From NCBI RefSeq assembly GCF_021390575.1, contig NZ_JAJEJQ010000005.1, positions 186,001 through 250,000 on the forward strand: DNA of 64,000 nt, read 5' to 3'. Shown piece after piece: positions 34,836 to 44,129 of the stretch; position 1 is the stretch's first letter; each line of letters begins with the position of its first letter. A program made the position numbers and the translations under genes. Source of the stretch: Paraburkholderia adhaesiva. Its GTDB lineage: Bacteria; Pseudomonadota; Gammaproteobacteria; Burkholderiales; Burkholderiaceae. The notes under the pieces are model-generated. The model saw only the letters and a program-made list of their open reading frames with translations. It searched no databases and had not been told where the DNA came from.

Positions 34836-34973
34836 TTATCGCACCCAGTGGCACACGCGGTGATGATGATGGTCGTAATGACACACCTGATGCGAATGCG
34901 CTTCGGCCAGCGCCGGGGCGAGGACAACAAACGCAACCGCGGTAACCGCCAGAATCTTTGCAGCGAATTTCAT
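34836..34973 (-). CDS. HHHH-motif secreted mini-protein, 45 aa
   Basis: Too short for usual gene callers. The frame MKFAAKILAVTAV...ALAEAHSHQV begins with a textbook signal peptide (cleavage expected near AEA-HS). The mature 20 residues hold two Cys-His pairs around a run of four His (VCHYDHHHHRVCHW). An AGGAG site is 7 bases upstream. Similar His-rich exported peptides occur in Burkholderia-type genomes and would be expected to bind metal ions. It is inverted between two inner-head-type genes, so it looks like a host-derived insert. Confidence 0.7.
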   Translation of the reverse strand: MKFAAKILAVTAVAFVVLAPALAEAHSHQVCHYDHHHHRVCHWVR

Positions 34974-35247
34974 TCCCTACTCCTGTGTTGAACATGCGGC
35001 CAGCGATTTGGCCGTTGCCGTATTAACGCCTGGATCTCCTGTCTGGTAGACGGCAAGTTCATTACGTGCCGAAAGCAATGTAACGACGAATTACGAGATT
35101 GTCAGGTGTGTCTGACATTTAAGTCTGCATTCCGTTGTCGTGCTCCAGTTCGCTGCCGCGTCAAGCAGCAATGCATTCAGTCATCCACAGGAATCCTCAT
35201 TTTTTAGAGATAAGAAAACACGCCGATACAGTATGGAGGGAAAAGGT

Positions 35248-37122
35248 ATGCGACGGTTTTTCCTGGGCCTTGAGGCCTTTGATGATGCGCCGACGGGTGC
35301 CGAGGAAGATGAAGGCAAACCCGCTGGTGCACAAACGCCACCCGAGCCAGATGATGAGGGCAAGCCCCCAGTTGAAAAGCCGGAGGGCGAAGGGGGCACG
35401 AAAGATGGCGCAGTCAGTGGCGCGGAACCGCCACCGCCGGCACCCGATGCCGGAGCGGATTCCGGTGTAGACAGCGCGGCTGCACCCGCTTCAACTCCCC
35501 CCGTCCCCGCAGACCCAGTCGCTGGCGCGGATCAGGCAACTCCGGTGCCGGGGGTGCCAGTCGAACCGGCAGCCGCTGTGGCGCCCGCCGGAAGTGACGC
35601 GGCAGCAGCCGCTGCCGAGGGAACGGAAGGTGCGACTGCTGACGTACCCAAACCCGATGTCGAGCCCGTGCCATCACTGCCCGATGCGCCAGTGACCGGC
35701 GAGGTCTCACCCGAGCCCGTGAAGCCGACACCGGTCGGCGCGACGAATGCATCCGATGCAGCATCAGACGTTTCGGGCCTGCCTGCGCAACCCGAAGCGG
35801 AACCCGCGGCAGATGCAGAGGCGCTTGAATCGCTGCGCGAACAGCTTGCGCTTGCCTGGGCAATGGAAGAAGCCGTCAATGAACTGGGCGAGGCCGGCGA
35901 GACTTCCGCTGAAATCGGTCAGGACCTCGACGAGTCGGAGCGGAATATCCAGATCGCCGATTCCCTCAGTGATGTCGCTTTCGTTGCCGACAAGATTGAG
36001 AAAGCGACGCCGGCGGAAGCGGCGCTCATGGAAACAGCGGGAGATCTTGCCGTGGCCGGCACCGATGTCGAGCCCGAGCAGGTCGTGCCGTCAATGGAAT
36101 CGTATATCGGCACGACGATCGCCACCGAAGGGATCAAGGAAACGGTTACGAAGATCCTGCAGGGCATCATGCAGTTCATCGAGCGGGTCTGGGAGAAGAT
36201 CCGGGCGTACTGGCGCGTCCACGGCTCCCTGCCGATGTGGCGCAAGCGCATCGAATCCCTGCGCAAACGGGTGCAGGCGGCCAGTGACGAGGTGATCAGG
36301 CAAGACGTTACGGCCCCCCTCTCGCTTGCGGGCCTCGTGGTGGACGAGCAGGTCGGATCAGAGGCTTCCGTGGGTATGATAGATACGAACATCTCGCGGA
36401 TGGTCAAGACGGTACACGGTGTCTTCAGCAACTATGCCAACGGCGTAGTGGAGCGCGGGCACGATATCGTCAAGGCGTTGACGGAATTCGACCCGAACCA
36501 GCCCGAGAAGGCCGTGAATGACCTGAAGAACAAGCTTGCCGGCATGCATGCCGAGGGTATGGAAAATGGCAAGTCGCTCACGCTGCCCGGCAACTTCAAG
36601 CTCACGCTCGACGTCTACAAGGCGCAGCCCGACGAAGACGCGGAGGCAGCGCTCGAGCGGTTGCGTAACTCCGGCGTCAAGCTCGTGAAAGGCCAGATCC
36701 ACCCTGTGCATCACATGGCCAAGGTTCAGATACGGTTGAACCGGATGAGCGCCGAGGAATTCAAGCGGCTGGCGATCAGCATGCTGGGAAATGGCGATGA
36801 ACTGCTGAAGTCGCTCGAGTACTTCTACGAAAAGCCCTATCAGCAGATGGAGGCGTTGTCGAAGCAGATCAAAGGCGCGTCGGCGCAGGCGACGAATGCG
36901 ATTGGCAAGGCAGGCGAAACCGCCATGGCCAAGGGCAAGACGGTGGGTTACTACCGCTCGCTGCTGAACTTCAACAAGGCGTTTGCGCAGTGGACGTATC
37001 AGCCTTTCGTGCCACTGTACTCGTATTCGCTGCGCACGCTGCGCGCCATGCTCGAACTGGTGGAAGCCTATCTGAAGCCGCTCGGCGTAAAGGCGGAGGA
37101 ACCCAAACCACAGGCAGCCTGA
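35248..37122 (+). CDS. inner-head-type virion pro-protein, paralogue 4 (longest)
   Basis: A 624-residue paralogue starting MRRFFLGLEAFDDAP at 35248, behind GGAGGGAAAAGG; an in-frame ATG at 35233 overlaps that site. Residues 15-190 are an unusually long acidic Pro/Ala-rich low-complexity stretch. The processing-like site is Ala292-Thr-Glu294 followed by Gly (TIATEGIKETVTKI), then IERVWEKIRAYWRVH. The C-terminal 300 residues match paralogue 3. If cut as in phiKZ inner-body proteins, the mature part would be about 330 residues. A strong terminator follows. Confidence 0.7.
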   Translation: MRRFFLGLEAFDDAPTGAEEDEGKPAGAQTPPEPDDEGKPPVEKPEGEGGTKDGAVSGAEPPPPAPDAGADSGVDSAAAPASTPPVPADPVAGADQATPVPGVPVEPAAAVAPAGSDAAAAAAEGTEGATADVPKPDVEPVPSLPDAPVTGEVSPEPVKPTPVGATNASDAASDVSGLPAQPEAEPAADAEALESLREQLALAWAMEEAVNELGEAGETSAEIGQDLDESERNIQIADSLSDVAFVADKIEKATPAEAALMETAGDLAVAGTDVEPEQVVPSMESYIGTTIATEGIKETVTKILQGIMQFIERVWEKIRAYWRVHGSLPMWRKRIESLRKRVQAASDEVIRQDVTAPLSLAGLVVDEQVGSEASVGMIDTNISRMVKTVHGVFSNYANGVVERGHDIVKALTEFDPNQPEKAVNDLKNKLAGMHAEGMENGKSLTLPGNFKLTLDVYKAQPDEDAEAALERLRNSGVKLVKGQIHPVHHMAKVQIRLNRMSAEEFKRLAISMLGNGDELLKSLEYFYEKPYQQMEALSKQIKGASAQATNAIGKAGETAMAKGKTVGYYRSLLNFNKAFAQWTYQPFVPLYSYSLRTLRAMLELVEAYLKPLGVKAEEPKPQAA

Positions 37123-37140
37123 AACACCGTGTTTCGAACA

Positions 37141-37169
37141 AAAAAGGGAGAGCGCTGCTCTCCCTTTTT
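37141..37169. terminator. bidirectional rho-independent terminator
   Basis: AAAAAGGGAGAGC pairs perfectly with GCTCTCCCTTTTT around a 3-base loop. A and T tracts on both sides let it work in both directions, serving the inner-head gene at left and the convergent lipoprotein gene at right. Confidence 0.85.
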
Positions 37170-37188
37170 GCTGTCTGGTCAGACGGGA

Positions 37189-37644
37189 TCAGTACGCCGG
37201 TGCATACTGGACAGGGGCCATTCCCGCAACCTGGTTTCCCTTCGCGTACATACATTGCGCGTACGCGTTGTTGTACTGCACCTGAATGCCCATCTGGGCA
37301 TTGGACGAATTTCCTGCGCCGAGCGCTGCCCCCGCGGTCGCGCCGACGGCGGCACCCGCACCCGCCGCGTGGCCGTGCCAGCTCGTCGCGGCGCCGAACG
37401 CTGCACCGAGTGCCGTCGTCAGCAATGCCGTTCCAACCGCGCTCGCATTCGCGCGGTCCGCCTGCCCTTCAACCTGCGACGCTGCGTACTGCTTGCACGT
37501 GTCCTGTTCCTGCTGAAACACCTCAAAGGGCACCGCTTGCCCGGGCAGCACCTGTACGGTCGGCCCCACCGGCGTGCTGGCGCACGAACAGAGAAACAGG
37601 GTCGCGCCCAGCACGAGCATCGGGCGCAGGAGGATATTTTTCAT
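37189..37644 (-). CDS. glycine-zipper lipoprotein
   Basis: A 151-residue predicted lipoprotein: signal peptide MKNILLRPMLVLGATLF with a lipobox-like LCSC and acylated Cys expected at 21 or nearby, then a helical region and a Gly/Ala zipper (about residues 75-110: ALLTTALGAAFGAATS, GAGAAVGATAGAALGAG). Such proteins sit in the outer membrane of proteobacteria. It converges with the virion gene at left across a shared terminator. Like the other two exported proteins nearby it appears host-derived; on a phage it could change the envelope of the infected cell. Confidence 0.75.
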   Translation of the reverse strand: MKNILLRPMLVLGATLFLCSCASTPVGPTVQVLPGQAVPFEVFQQEQDTCKQYAASQVEGQADRANASAVGTALLTTALGAAFGAATSWHGHAAGAGAAVGATAGAALGAGNSSNAQMGIQVQYNNAYAQCMYAKGNQVAGMAPVQYAPAY

Positions 37645-37826
37645 GTTCGTCGCGGATAAAAGACGTGCAGTTGACCGGCAAAATTATACGGGCGGGAGAT
37701 ATCTGAAATTTCGTTCCGGAGCCCGGCGTGCCGGTAATTGACAATCCTTGACGCTAGTCCTGAACAATTTCTTAGATTCACGATGGGGACAGGTCGATCT
37801 TATGCAACGACGCGAGTGGATCGACC

Positions 37827-39383
37827 ATGCCCAAACTTCTCCTGGCTGTTCCCGAGACGTACGACAGTGTCACGCGCCCCATCATCTACGACGTTACGCG
37901 CCAGCTGTTCGCCTGGACTGGGCTGCCGCCCGACACGCCGATTCTCTATCCGTCCGCCCACGGCACAGTCCAGCAGCCGGGTTCGGAACGCCTGCAGGAG
38001 CCGCTGAAGGCTGAGCTTGCATTCAACGATCAGGTGAGCGTTGAAGTCGACGAGACCGTCGAGCAGGATCGTATCCTGAGCACTGCGGTGCTGTATCCGG
38101 ACAACCTCTTCATTTTCCGTGATCCGCGGGTCGAGACGATCCTCAAGCCGGTTTATTCGTCGACCGAGGTCACGATCAATTTCAAGTTCCGCTCGGTCGA
38201 TGAGGTCAAGGCGAAGCGCTGGCGTGAGCAGATGCGGGTGCGCGTCTCCCAGTTGCGTGACGTGCTGCTCATCGACATCCGCTACGCCTACCAGATTCCG
38301 CCTGCGGCCCTGCTGGTCCTGAGGGAAATCCATCGTCTCATGGAAAACATCGCCGGTTATGGCGACACCTTTGCGCACTGGTTCGGCGAGCATGTGACGC
38401 CGGCGGCCACTGTCGAATCCAACCTGAGCGGCGAGCAGATGCAGGTGGCCTTCACCGAGCACCAGATGCGCATCGTGGGCATGTGGGATTTTGAGGGGGC
38501 GCCCGAGCCCGGTTCGAAGGAAGACGAAGGCGATACCTGGACGATCGGTGTGGCCTTCAAGTTCAGATACGACAAGCCGGTGTCGGTCGTCATGGACTAT
38601 CCGCAGATGATCCACAACCAGGTCATCCGGCTTCGCGACGACACCCTGCCCTTCAATCCGGATCAGGTCAGCAAGCACTATTCGCTCTCGGCGTACTTCT
38701 TCGAGCATTTCAACAAGGCACGTGCGCTCGAAGGGATGCTCAAGGGCCCGGAGATTGTCGGCAACGAGGGCCTGCGCTTTCCTCGCTGGGATGAATTCCT
38801 CCCGAAGTCGACGGCACCCTGGTACATCCGCATCTTCAGCGGCATGATTTCGCTCGATCTCGCCGAGGGGCGCAATCCCAGGCGCCTGATGAGGCTCGAC
38901 AGGCTGCCCGAAGGCTACACGATGAGTGAGCGGATGAAGGCCTTTGTCGAGGGCGAAGCGCCATATATGACGCGGCTTTTCTACTCGGTTTTCTCCTGCA
39001 ACCTCTATCTCTCGAACGACATCCAGCCCGATGGTTCGATTGAGGTTGATCCGGATCTCAATGTCCTGACAACGTTCGATCCCAACCCCCGGGCGCGCTT
39101 TCACGTATGGCTGGGCCTTTGCTACAACTGGCGCTTCCTGAGCCCGGCGGCGCTCGCGCGGCTCATGGCGAATTTCGACATCCTGCAGCTTATCGTGAAT
39201 GGCTTGTGGCCCGACCTGCCATCGTGCTGCCTGCCGTACGCGATTGGCAGCAGCAACCAGACGTCAAGCGCCTCGATGGCCTGCCTGATGAATGGCGGTG
39301 CGGATGGTGCCAATGGCATGCTTGATACCGGCATGAAGACCGTCGAGACGTTCTATGTTCAGTCGATCAGTGAGGATGCCTGA
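37827..39383 (+). CDS. phage structural protein, 518 aa
   Basis: A mixed alpha/beta protein starting MPKLLLAVPETYDSV, with no recognised domain, signal or membrane helices. Several aromatic-rich blocks (YMTRLFYSVFSCNLYLSND; WLGLCYNWRF) suggest a compact virion fold. It opens a six-gene plus-strand run (37827-44615) with short gaps (17 bases to the next). Composition and position match the sheath/tail/baseplate region of jumbo phages, but I cannot name the component. Confidence 0.65.
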   Translation: MPKLLLAVPETYDSVTRPIIYDVTRQLFAWTGLPPDTPILYPSAHGTVQQPGSERLQEPLKAELAFNDQVSVEVDETVEQDRILSTAVLYPDNLFIFRDPRVETILKPVYSSTEVTINFKFRSVDEVKAKRWREQMRVRVSQLRDVLLIDIRYAYQIPPAALLVLREIHRLMENIAGYGDTFAHWFGEHVTPAATVESNLSGEQMQVAFTEHQMRIVGMWDFEGAPEPGSKEDEGDTWTIGVAFKFRYDKPVSVVMDYPQMIHNQVIRLRDDTLPFNPDQVSKHYSLSAYFFEHFNKARALEGMLKGPEIVGNEGLRFPRWDEFLPKSTAPWYIRIFSGMISLDLAEGRNPRRLMRLDRLPEGYTMSERMKAFVEGEAPYMTRLFYSVFSCNLYLSNDIQPDGSIEVDPDLNVLTTFDPNPRARFHVWLGLCYNWRFLSPAALARLMANFDILQLIVNGLWPDLPSCCLPYAIGSSNQTSSASMACLMNGGADGANGMLDTGMKTVETFYVQSISEDA

Positions 39384-39400
39384 TTGTTACGGGAGGCGAG

Positions 39401-40753
39401 ATGCCGATAATCGATGACGAGCGCTTTCCACCGCATCCGCGACCCGACTCCATTCGCATCACCGATCCGAAGTACAAAGGAATCGCGGTCGACAACCGCT
39501 ACATTCCGGCCACCGATCTGCTCACGCATGTGGAGGGTAGCAGCTGGACGGTCGAGTATTACAGCCAGGTCCTGGATCGTGATATCACGATCCTCGGCCA
39601 GTCACTGCACAAACCACCCCAGTATCTGCAGTACCGGCATATCGGGCAACTGGAGTTGAAGGTCAGCCAGCCGCTTGCCGCCACGCAGGAGCCCAATACC
39701 AAGAAGATGGGTTACAAGGGCGGCGCCAACCTCTATCCGGTGCTTATTCCAAACCAGGGCGATGTCTTTGTGGCCCAGGTCGACGACGGCCGCTTTGGCA
39801 TCTTCAACGTCACGTCGACCGAGCGCAGGAGCTTCTACAAGGACAGCGTCTACGCAATCGAATACGAGATGCTCGACTACGCCACCCCGGATCGTCGTCG
39901 CGATCTCGAGGTCAAGACGATCCAGCGGCTCGTCTATGTCCGTGACTACCTCCAGTGCGGGCAGAATCCACTGGTTGAGGCAGCACTCTGGCAGAAGCTC
40001 GTGAAGCTGCACAGCCGTTTCGACTCGATGCTGAAGACATACATGAAGCAGTTCATGAGCGAGGAGTTCATGACGCTGCTGGTGCCGGGCCAGCCGTGGC
40101 CCACGTATGACGCGTGGCTCGTGCGTGCACTGACCGAGCTCTTCGAGACGACCGCATCGACGGAACTGCTGGCGATGCGGCAGCTGAACTGCGATGACGA
40201 TCCATCGATGTCCTGCGTGCAGCTCTGGAATGTGCTCGTGAACAAGGACCCCGATCTGCTGAAATTCGTGAACCAGCGTGCGGGGCTTGCCTGGACGACG
40301 CGCTTTACGCGAAACGCGATGTTCAACGGCATCCGCTGGAGCGGGATCGAACTGGTGGTGTATCCAGTCGACGTCGAGATGACGGTTGATCAGGAACTCG
40401 TTGGCATCGAGCCGCTGACCGACAGCGAACTTGAGCCGACGACCTCGCGCGCAGGGCGCCTCGAGGACCTGGTTACGACGCAGGCGCTCGCCGGTCTGCC
40501 TTACGAGGGCGCGCCGCTCATCCACCCTGTGCTGTGCGACGACCGCTACGTGTTCTCGCGTCGCTTTTACGACAACACGGAAGGACAGTCCCGGCTCGAG
40601 CTGCTTGTGGGGGACTATCTCCATGACAACACGCTCAATCCTGACCTGCTTGATGTGTTCTGCGAGACCTGGCACGCGTGGGGAGCACTGGAGCGCTTCT
40701 ACTACACGCCCATCGTACTCATGTTGATGCGCTGTGCTATTCGACGTGCATAG
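39401..40753 (+). CDS. phage structural protein, 450 aa
   Basis: Starts at ATG 39401 after a GGGAGG site, 17 bases after the previous gene. The product is soluble, beta-rich in residues 40-150 and helical from 170 to 280. The C-terminal end has a hydrophobic helix. No family recognised. A baseplate or tail role is inferred from the operon and from the neighbouring 470-residue gene with a comparable style. Confidence 0.65.
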   Translation: MPIIDDERFPPHPRPDSIRITDPKYKGIAVDNRYIPATDLLTHVEGSSWTVEYYSQVLDRDITILGQSLHKPPQYLQYRHIGQLELKVSQPLAATQEPNTKKMGYKGGANLYPVLIPNQGDVFVAQVDDGRFGIFNVTSTERRSFYKDSVYAIEYEMLDYATPDRRRDLEVKTIQRLVYVRDYLQCGQNPLVEAALWQKLVKLHSRFDSMLKTYMKQFMSEEFMTLLVPGQPWPTYDAWLVRALTELFETTASTELLAMRQLNCDDDPSMSCVQLWNVLVNKDPDLLKFVNQRAGLAWTTRFTRNAMFNGIRWSGIELVVYPVDVEMTVDQELVGIEPLTDSELEPTTSRAGRLEDLVTTQALAGLPYEGAPLIHPVLCDDRYVFSRRFYDNTEGQSRLELLVGDYLHDNTLNPDLLDVFCETWHAWGALERFYYTPIVLMLMRCAIRRA

Positions 40754-40838
40754 CGGCGCGTGTAGTGGCGTGTATAGCCGCGTGTGCAACTGCGTTTGCC
40801 ATGACTCCACGGCCTCATGCGTCACCAGGGAGAAGGAG

Positions 40839-41498
40839 ATGAAACAGCATGTCCCCCGCGTGATGCCGGTCTCGCGGCCGCCCACGGCGAGCTGGGTGCC
40901 GCCGGCCCAGCGCGATACCGCGTGGTGGATCTTCTACCGGCTTTTTCGATGCAGGCTCAAGCGGATCCTGACCATTCCGCTCGAAGAGATGCAGGAGGTG
41001 GGTACCCCCACCTCGTTTGATCCCGATGTCGACCGGCAGATGCAGAACGAGCGCGTGGAGCGCATGCTCTCGATCGTCCAGATGGCGCACCTTTGGGGAG
41101 AAGGCGTTTCGATCGGGCTCGTCGATCCGCGTGATGCGACGGAGATCTACGAGCGCCTGAGCAATCACCTTTACGCCTGGAAGGACAAGCTTGAGAACGA
41201 GGTCAATACCCGCAACGCGCCGCTTGAGGACCTCGTAAAGCTCGATGCCTTTGCGAACGTCGTGTACGCACTGGCCAGATACCAGTTTCCCCGCGATTAC
41301 ATGGATTCGCGCTTCGAGCGCAAGGCGCGCAGTCTCTTCGCCTTCACGGGCGAAAGCCTGCTCAAGCCACTCAAGCCGGCGCCCACACCCGTCAACCAGG
41401 TGACTGGTGAAGAAGACCCGGGCGAGCAGCGCCTGAGTCTTGCCGACGCGTTCGTGCGCGGGCGCCCCTCCCCGGCCTCGGCACTACGCTGGAAATAG
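40839..41498 (+). CDS. hypothetical phage protein, 219 aa
   Basis: ATG 40839 (MKQHVPRVMPVSRPP) is chosen because GGGAG lies about 6 bases upstream; the open frame extends 35 codons further 5' but that part is Cys/Val/Ser-rich and unlike the rest. The protein is helical with a basic N-terminus (FYRLFRCRLKRIL). No recognised domain. It fits within the structural operon between two larger genes. Confidence 0.6.
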   Translation: MKQHVPRVMPVSRPPTASWVPPAQRDTAWWIFYRLFRCRLKRILTIPLEEMQEVGTPTSFDPDVDRQMQNERVERMLSIVQMAHLWGEGVSIGLVDPRDATEIYERLSNHLYAWKDKLENEVNTRNAPLEDLVKLDAFANVVYALARYQFPRDYMDSRFERKARSLFAFTGESLLKPLKPAPTPVNQVTGEEDPGEQRLSLADAFVRGRPSPASALRWK

Positions 41499-41543
41499 AC
41501 AGGCGAGGCGCTGCTGGATCAAGGCAGACGCGAGGGAGGCGCC

Positions 41544-42956
41544 ATGGAGTTCGAACAGTCCGCCTTGATGGTCGATGTCGAGCAGATCATCAACGGTGGG
41601 TCCAACCCGGTACATTTCACGGTCGGTGCGACCATCCTGGTTACGACCACGAACACGATCGTCAACCCGATCAAGGTGACAGGTATCGACCTGAGGCGCG
41701 ATTACCTGAATCGCTACTCGGACGAGCTGATCATCACCACCGAAATCCTTGCGGGACAGTACAGCAACCTCGTCTACCCGTACAAAAACGCGGTCGACAT
41801 CACGCTCACGCGCACGCCGCTCATGGAGGTCGGCGACACGCCAGACGCTGGCAGCACGGTGCAGTCCGAGCGGTTCACGGCGACCCTCCTCGACGAAGGC
41901 TCGCCCCTGCTTGAGCAGAATACGCCCTTTGCGCCCACCCAGCCGAACCTGGATCTCACGGGCCCGGTAACGGTGCAGTTCCAGCTCGTGAACAAGGCGC
42001 TCGAGCAAATGCGAATGATGGATGTGGGCCAGGTTTTCCGTGGCTGCTCCGTTGACGACGCGATCAGGACTGTGCTGACCAATGCGTCACAGACGACGAC
42101 TGTCGACGGTCAACGCACCGTCCAGGGCGTCACGATGATCCCGTCCGCCAACCCGACGCCGCGCGAACATATCGTGATTCCGCATGGCGTGAGACTGGTA
42201 GACGTGCCCCAGCATATCCAGAAGCACTGCGGCGGCGTCTACAACGCCGGCATGGGCTATTTCCTGCAGGGCAACCAGTGGTATGTCTATCCGGCACTGG
42301 ATACGACGCGCTTTAACAGCGCTGCGGCGAACTCTCCTACCCTCACCGTGCTCAACGTACCGTCGAACAAGTTTCCCCAGGTCGAGCGCACGTATCGGCA
42401 GTCTGGCACGAACCTGATGGTGATGGCCACCGGCAGCGTGAAATTTCGTGACCCCAGCAATCACGCGCAACTGAACCTGGGCAACGGCGTGAGATTCTCG
42501 GACGCCTCGAAGTTCATGGATGGCTTTGTCTCGGTGTCGGACAACCGTGCGCTAGCTTCACGCGGCAGCGTCAACAACGAATTCATCGGCACGTCCCGCC
42601 CCAACGGCAACAACAACGTCCACGTCTCAGGCAATCCCGTCAACGCGAATTCGCTTGAAGAGTATTCGAATCTCGCGCGTGCGATGGGCGCGTCAATCAC
42701 CATGGAGTGGGAGAACTCGAATCCAGACCTGATCGTACCGGGCATGCCGGCACAGGTGCTGTTCCTGCAGAACGAGCAGATCCAGACGCTGACGGGTGTG
42801 GTGATCGGCGCCCAGCACTATACGCAGATGCGCGGTCAAGGATTCAGCGCGTCGCGCTATGTCACCACAACGCACCTGAACATCTTTCTGCAACCCCAGG
42901 ATCAGACCAGTCCGGCCTCTGCCACAGGTGCCGGCACGCCCCAGGATGCATCATGA
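41544..42956 (+). CDS. phage structural protein, 470 aa
   Basis: A beta-rich soluble protein (MEFEQSALMVDVEQIINGGS) with typical virion composition: many Thr, Asn, Val and Gln residues. GGAGG is 5 bases upstream. The final 130 residues contain repeated short strands (ALASRGSVNNEFIGTSRPNG). Its stop overlaps the next start in an ATGA junction, so the two products are coupled. Probably a baseplate or tail-end component; the family is not identified. Confidence 0.65.
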   Translation: MEFEQSALMVDVEQIINGGSNPVHFTVGATILVTTTNTIVNPIKVTGIDLRRDYLNRYSDELIITTEILAGQYSNLVYPYKNAVDITLTRTPLMEVGDTPDAGSTVQSERFTATLLDEGSPLLEQNTPFAPTQPNLDLTGPVTVQFQLVNKALEQMRMMDVGQVFRGCSVDDAIRTVLTNASQTTTVDGQRTVQGVTMIPSANPTPREHIVIPHGVRLVDVPQHIQKHCGGVYNAGMGYFLQGNQWYVYPALDTTRFNSAAANSPTLTVLNVPSNKFPQVERTYRQSGTNLMVMATGSVKFRDPSNHAQLNLGNGVRFSDASKFMDGFVSVSDNRALASRGSVNNEFIGTSRPNGNNNVHVSGNPVNANSLEEYSNLARAMGASITMEWENSNPDLIVPGMPAQVLFLQNEQIQTLTGVVIGAQHYTQMRGQGFSASRYVTTTHLNIFLQPQDQTSPASATGAGTPQDAS

Positions 42957-43420
42957 GTACGCCTGCTGTCCTCGTGCTGGATTTTAGCCAGCCAGCCGAG
43001 GAAGTATTGCTGGCCCAGATCAACCATGACAACGCCACGCTGATTACACCCGATCAGGTTCGCATGGGTTACGTCGGTGCGCTTCCCCAAATCGATTCTG
43101 ACGGCAGGAACACCACGGTCTATGTGAGCGCTGCGCAGGGGGCGAACCTCGAGGGCGCTGGATACTTCAATTATCACCGCATCGACATCAGCACGGTGCC
43201 CGGTACGCGTTCGACGCTCTTCACGCTTGTCGCCCAGAAGAAGCTGTCTGATCTGCTGCCAGACATCAACGCGCGCTTCTCGCTGAACCTCACACGGGCC
43301 GATATCGTCGATGCGCGACTGCCCTCTGTCGCGGCGGGTCAGACGCTCAATGCGAGCTTGACCATGAGCGCCCGCGCCCTGCTGTGGACCGGAACGCTTG
43401 CGCTGACGCTCACCCGATAA
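42953..43420 (+). CDS. beta-rich tail-type protein, paralogue A
   Basis: A 155-residue protein starting at ATG 42953 in a 4-base overlap with the preceding gene. The order of elements (N-terminal helix, a beta pair with Tyr/Phe-Tyr-x-Arg-x-x-Ile/Leu, a helical LSDLLPDINARFSL segment, and a closing strand) is repeated in the next two genes. Only loose sequence similarity remains, so paralogy is likely rather than certain. Probably virion proteins. Confidence 0.6.
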   Translation: MSTPAVLVLDFSQPAEEVLLAQINHDNATLITPDQVRMGYVGALPQIDSDGRNTTVYVSAAQGANLEGAGYFNYHRIDISTVPGTRSTLFTLVAQKKLSDLLPDINARFSLNLTRADIVDARLPSVAAGQTLNASLTMSARALLWTGTLALTLTR

Positions 43421-43519
43421 GCCATCCGCCGGACATCCGCAACATGCTATGAGCCGGTAGCCAGAGCCGGTCACCCAGGCGCTGGCGTCAAATCGTTTCG
43501 TTCCAGCTATGGAGGTCGT

Positions 43520-44038
43520 ATGCAAATCAATACCGCGGAAAGTGCGGTGAGCAATCTGCTCGCACTGATTGTCGCGTCCAACGCCCGCTTTTCGTCGATG
43601 CACGAAGGGGCGTTGCAGGTGGAGTCCGTCACTGCACTCGCGACGCCAGACGCCGACGGCAACGATACGACCACCGTGGTGTCTGCGCAAGGATACAGCA
43701 ACACGCAGGCCTTTTCGTACAGCCGCGTCGCGCTCACCGATATTGTTCCCGATTCGCCCCCGGTTGTCACGGTGACGGTTGGCGACGAAGAGGCCGATGT
43801 GCTCGCCGCGGTTGCCGCTGCCATGGGACTCATTGCCAGCGAGCTGATCCTGGTCGATCCAACGGAAACGCTCGCTGGGGCAAGCGAAGCGGTCGTTGAC
43901 GCCAGTGCGACCTCGCTGCTCTACAACAGCAACCCTGTTACGGTGCCGCTGGACTGGGAGCCAGCTCACATCAATTCACTGGTCGACAACACCAGTATTG
44001 GCGGTTTCGAACCACCGCCCGACGGGGCGGATTCCTGA
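43520..44038 (+). CDS. beta-rich tail-type protein, paralogue B
   Basis: A 172-residue protein with GGAGG 9 bases upstream of ATG 43520. It shares its layout with paralogues A and C; SLLYNSNPVTVPLDWEP near the C-terminus matches PLYLPGAVTVPLNWT of paralogue C. The last 15 residues are an acidic Pro/Gly tail. Repeated small paralogues in a tail operon are common in jumbo phages and may form ring or spike components. Confidence 0.6.
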   Translation: MQINTAESAVSNLLALIVASNARFSSMHEGALQVESVTALATPDADGNDTTTVVSAQGYSNTQAFSYSRVALTDIVPDSPPVVTVTVGDEEADVLAAVAAAMGLIASELILVDPTETLAGASEAVVDASATSLLYNSNPVTVPLDWEPAHINSLVDNTSIGGFEPPPDGADS

Positions 44039-44129
44039 TGGTTGAACCGCCCTGCACTGCCTGGCATGGGGGAGTCTTCCTCCATGCCTTTTATGCCGTC
44101 AGCACACGAACCACACGGAGATGGCGAAA

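Noticed and set aside
37800..39104. A 434-codon minus-strand frame opposite the 518-residue structural gene
   Set aside because: Shadow frame of GC-rich coding DNA; the sense gene has a good start and operon context.
39602..40885. A 427-codon minus-strand frame opposite the 450-residue structural gene
   Set aside because: Shadow frame without its own ribosome site or recognisable content.
42902..43969. A 355-codon minus-strand frame spanning two plus-strand genes
   Set aside because: It would cover two coupled genes (42953 and 43520) in antisense and has no domain; rejected as shadow.
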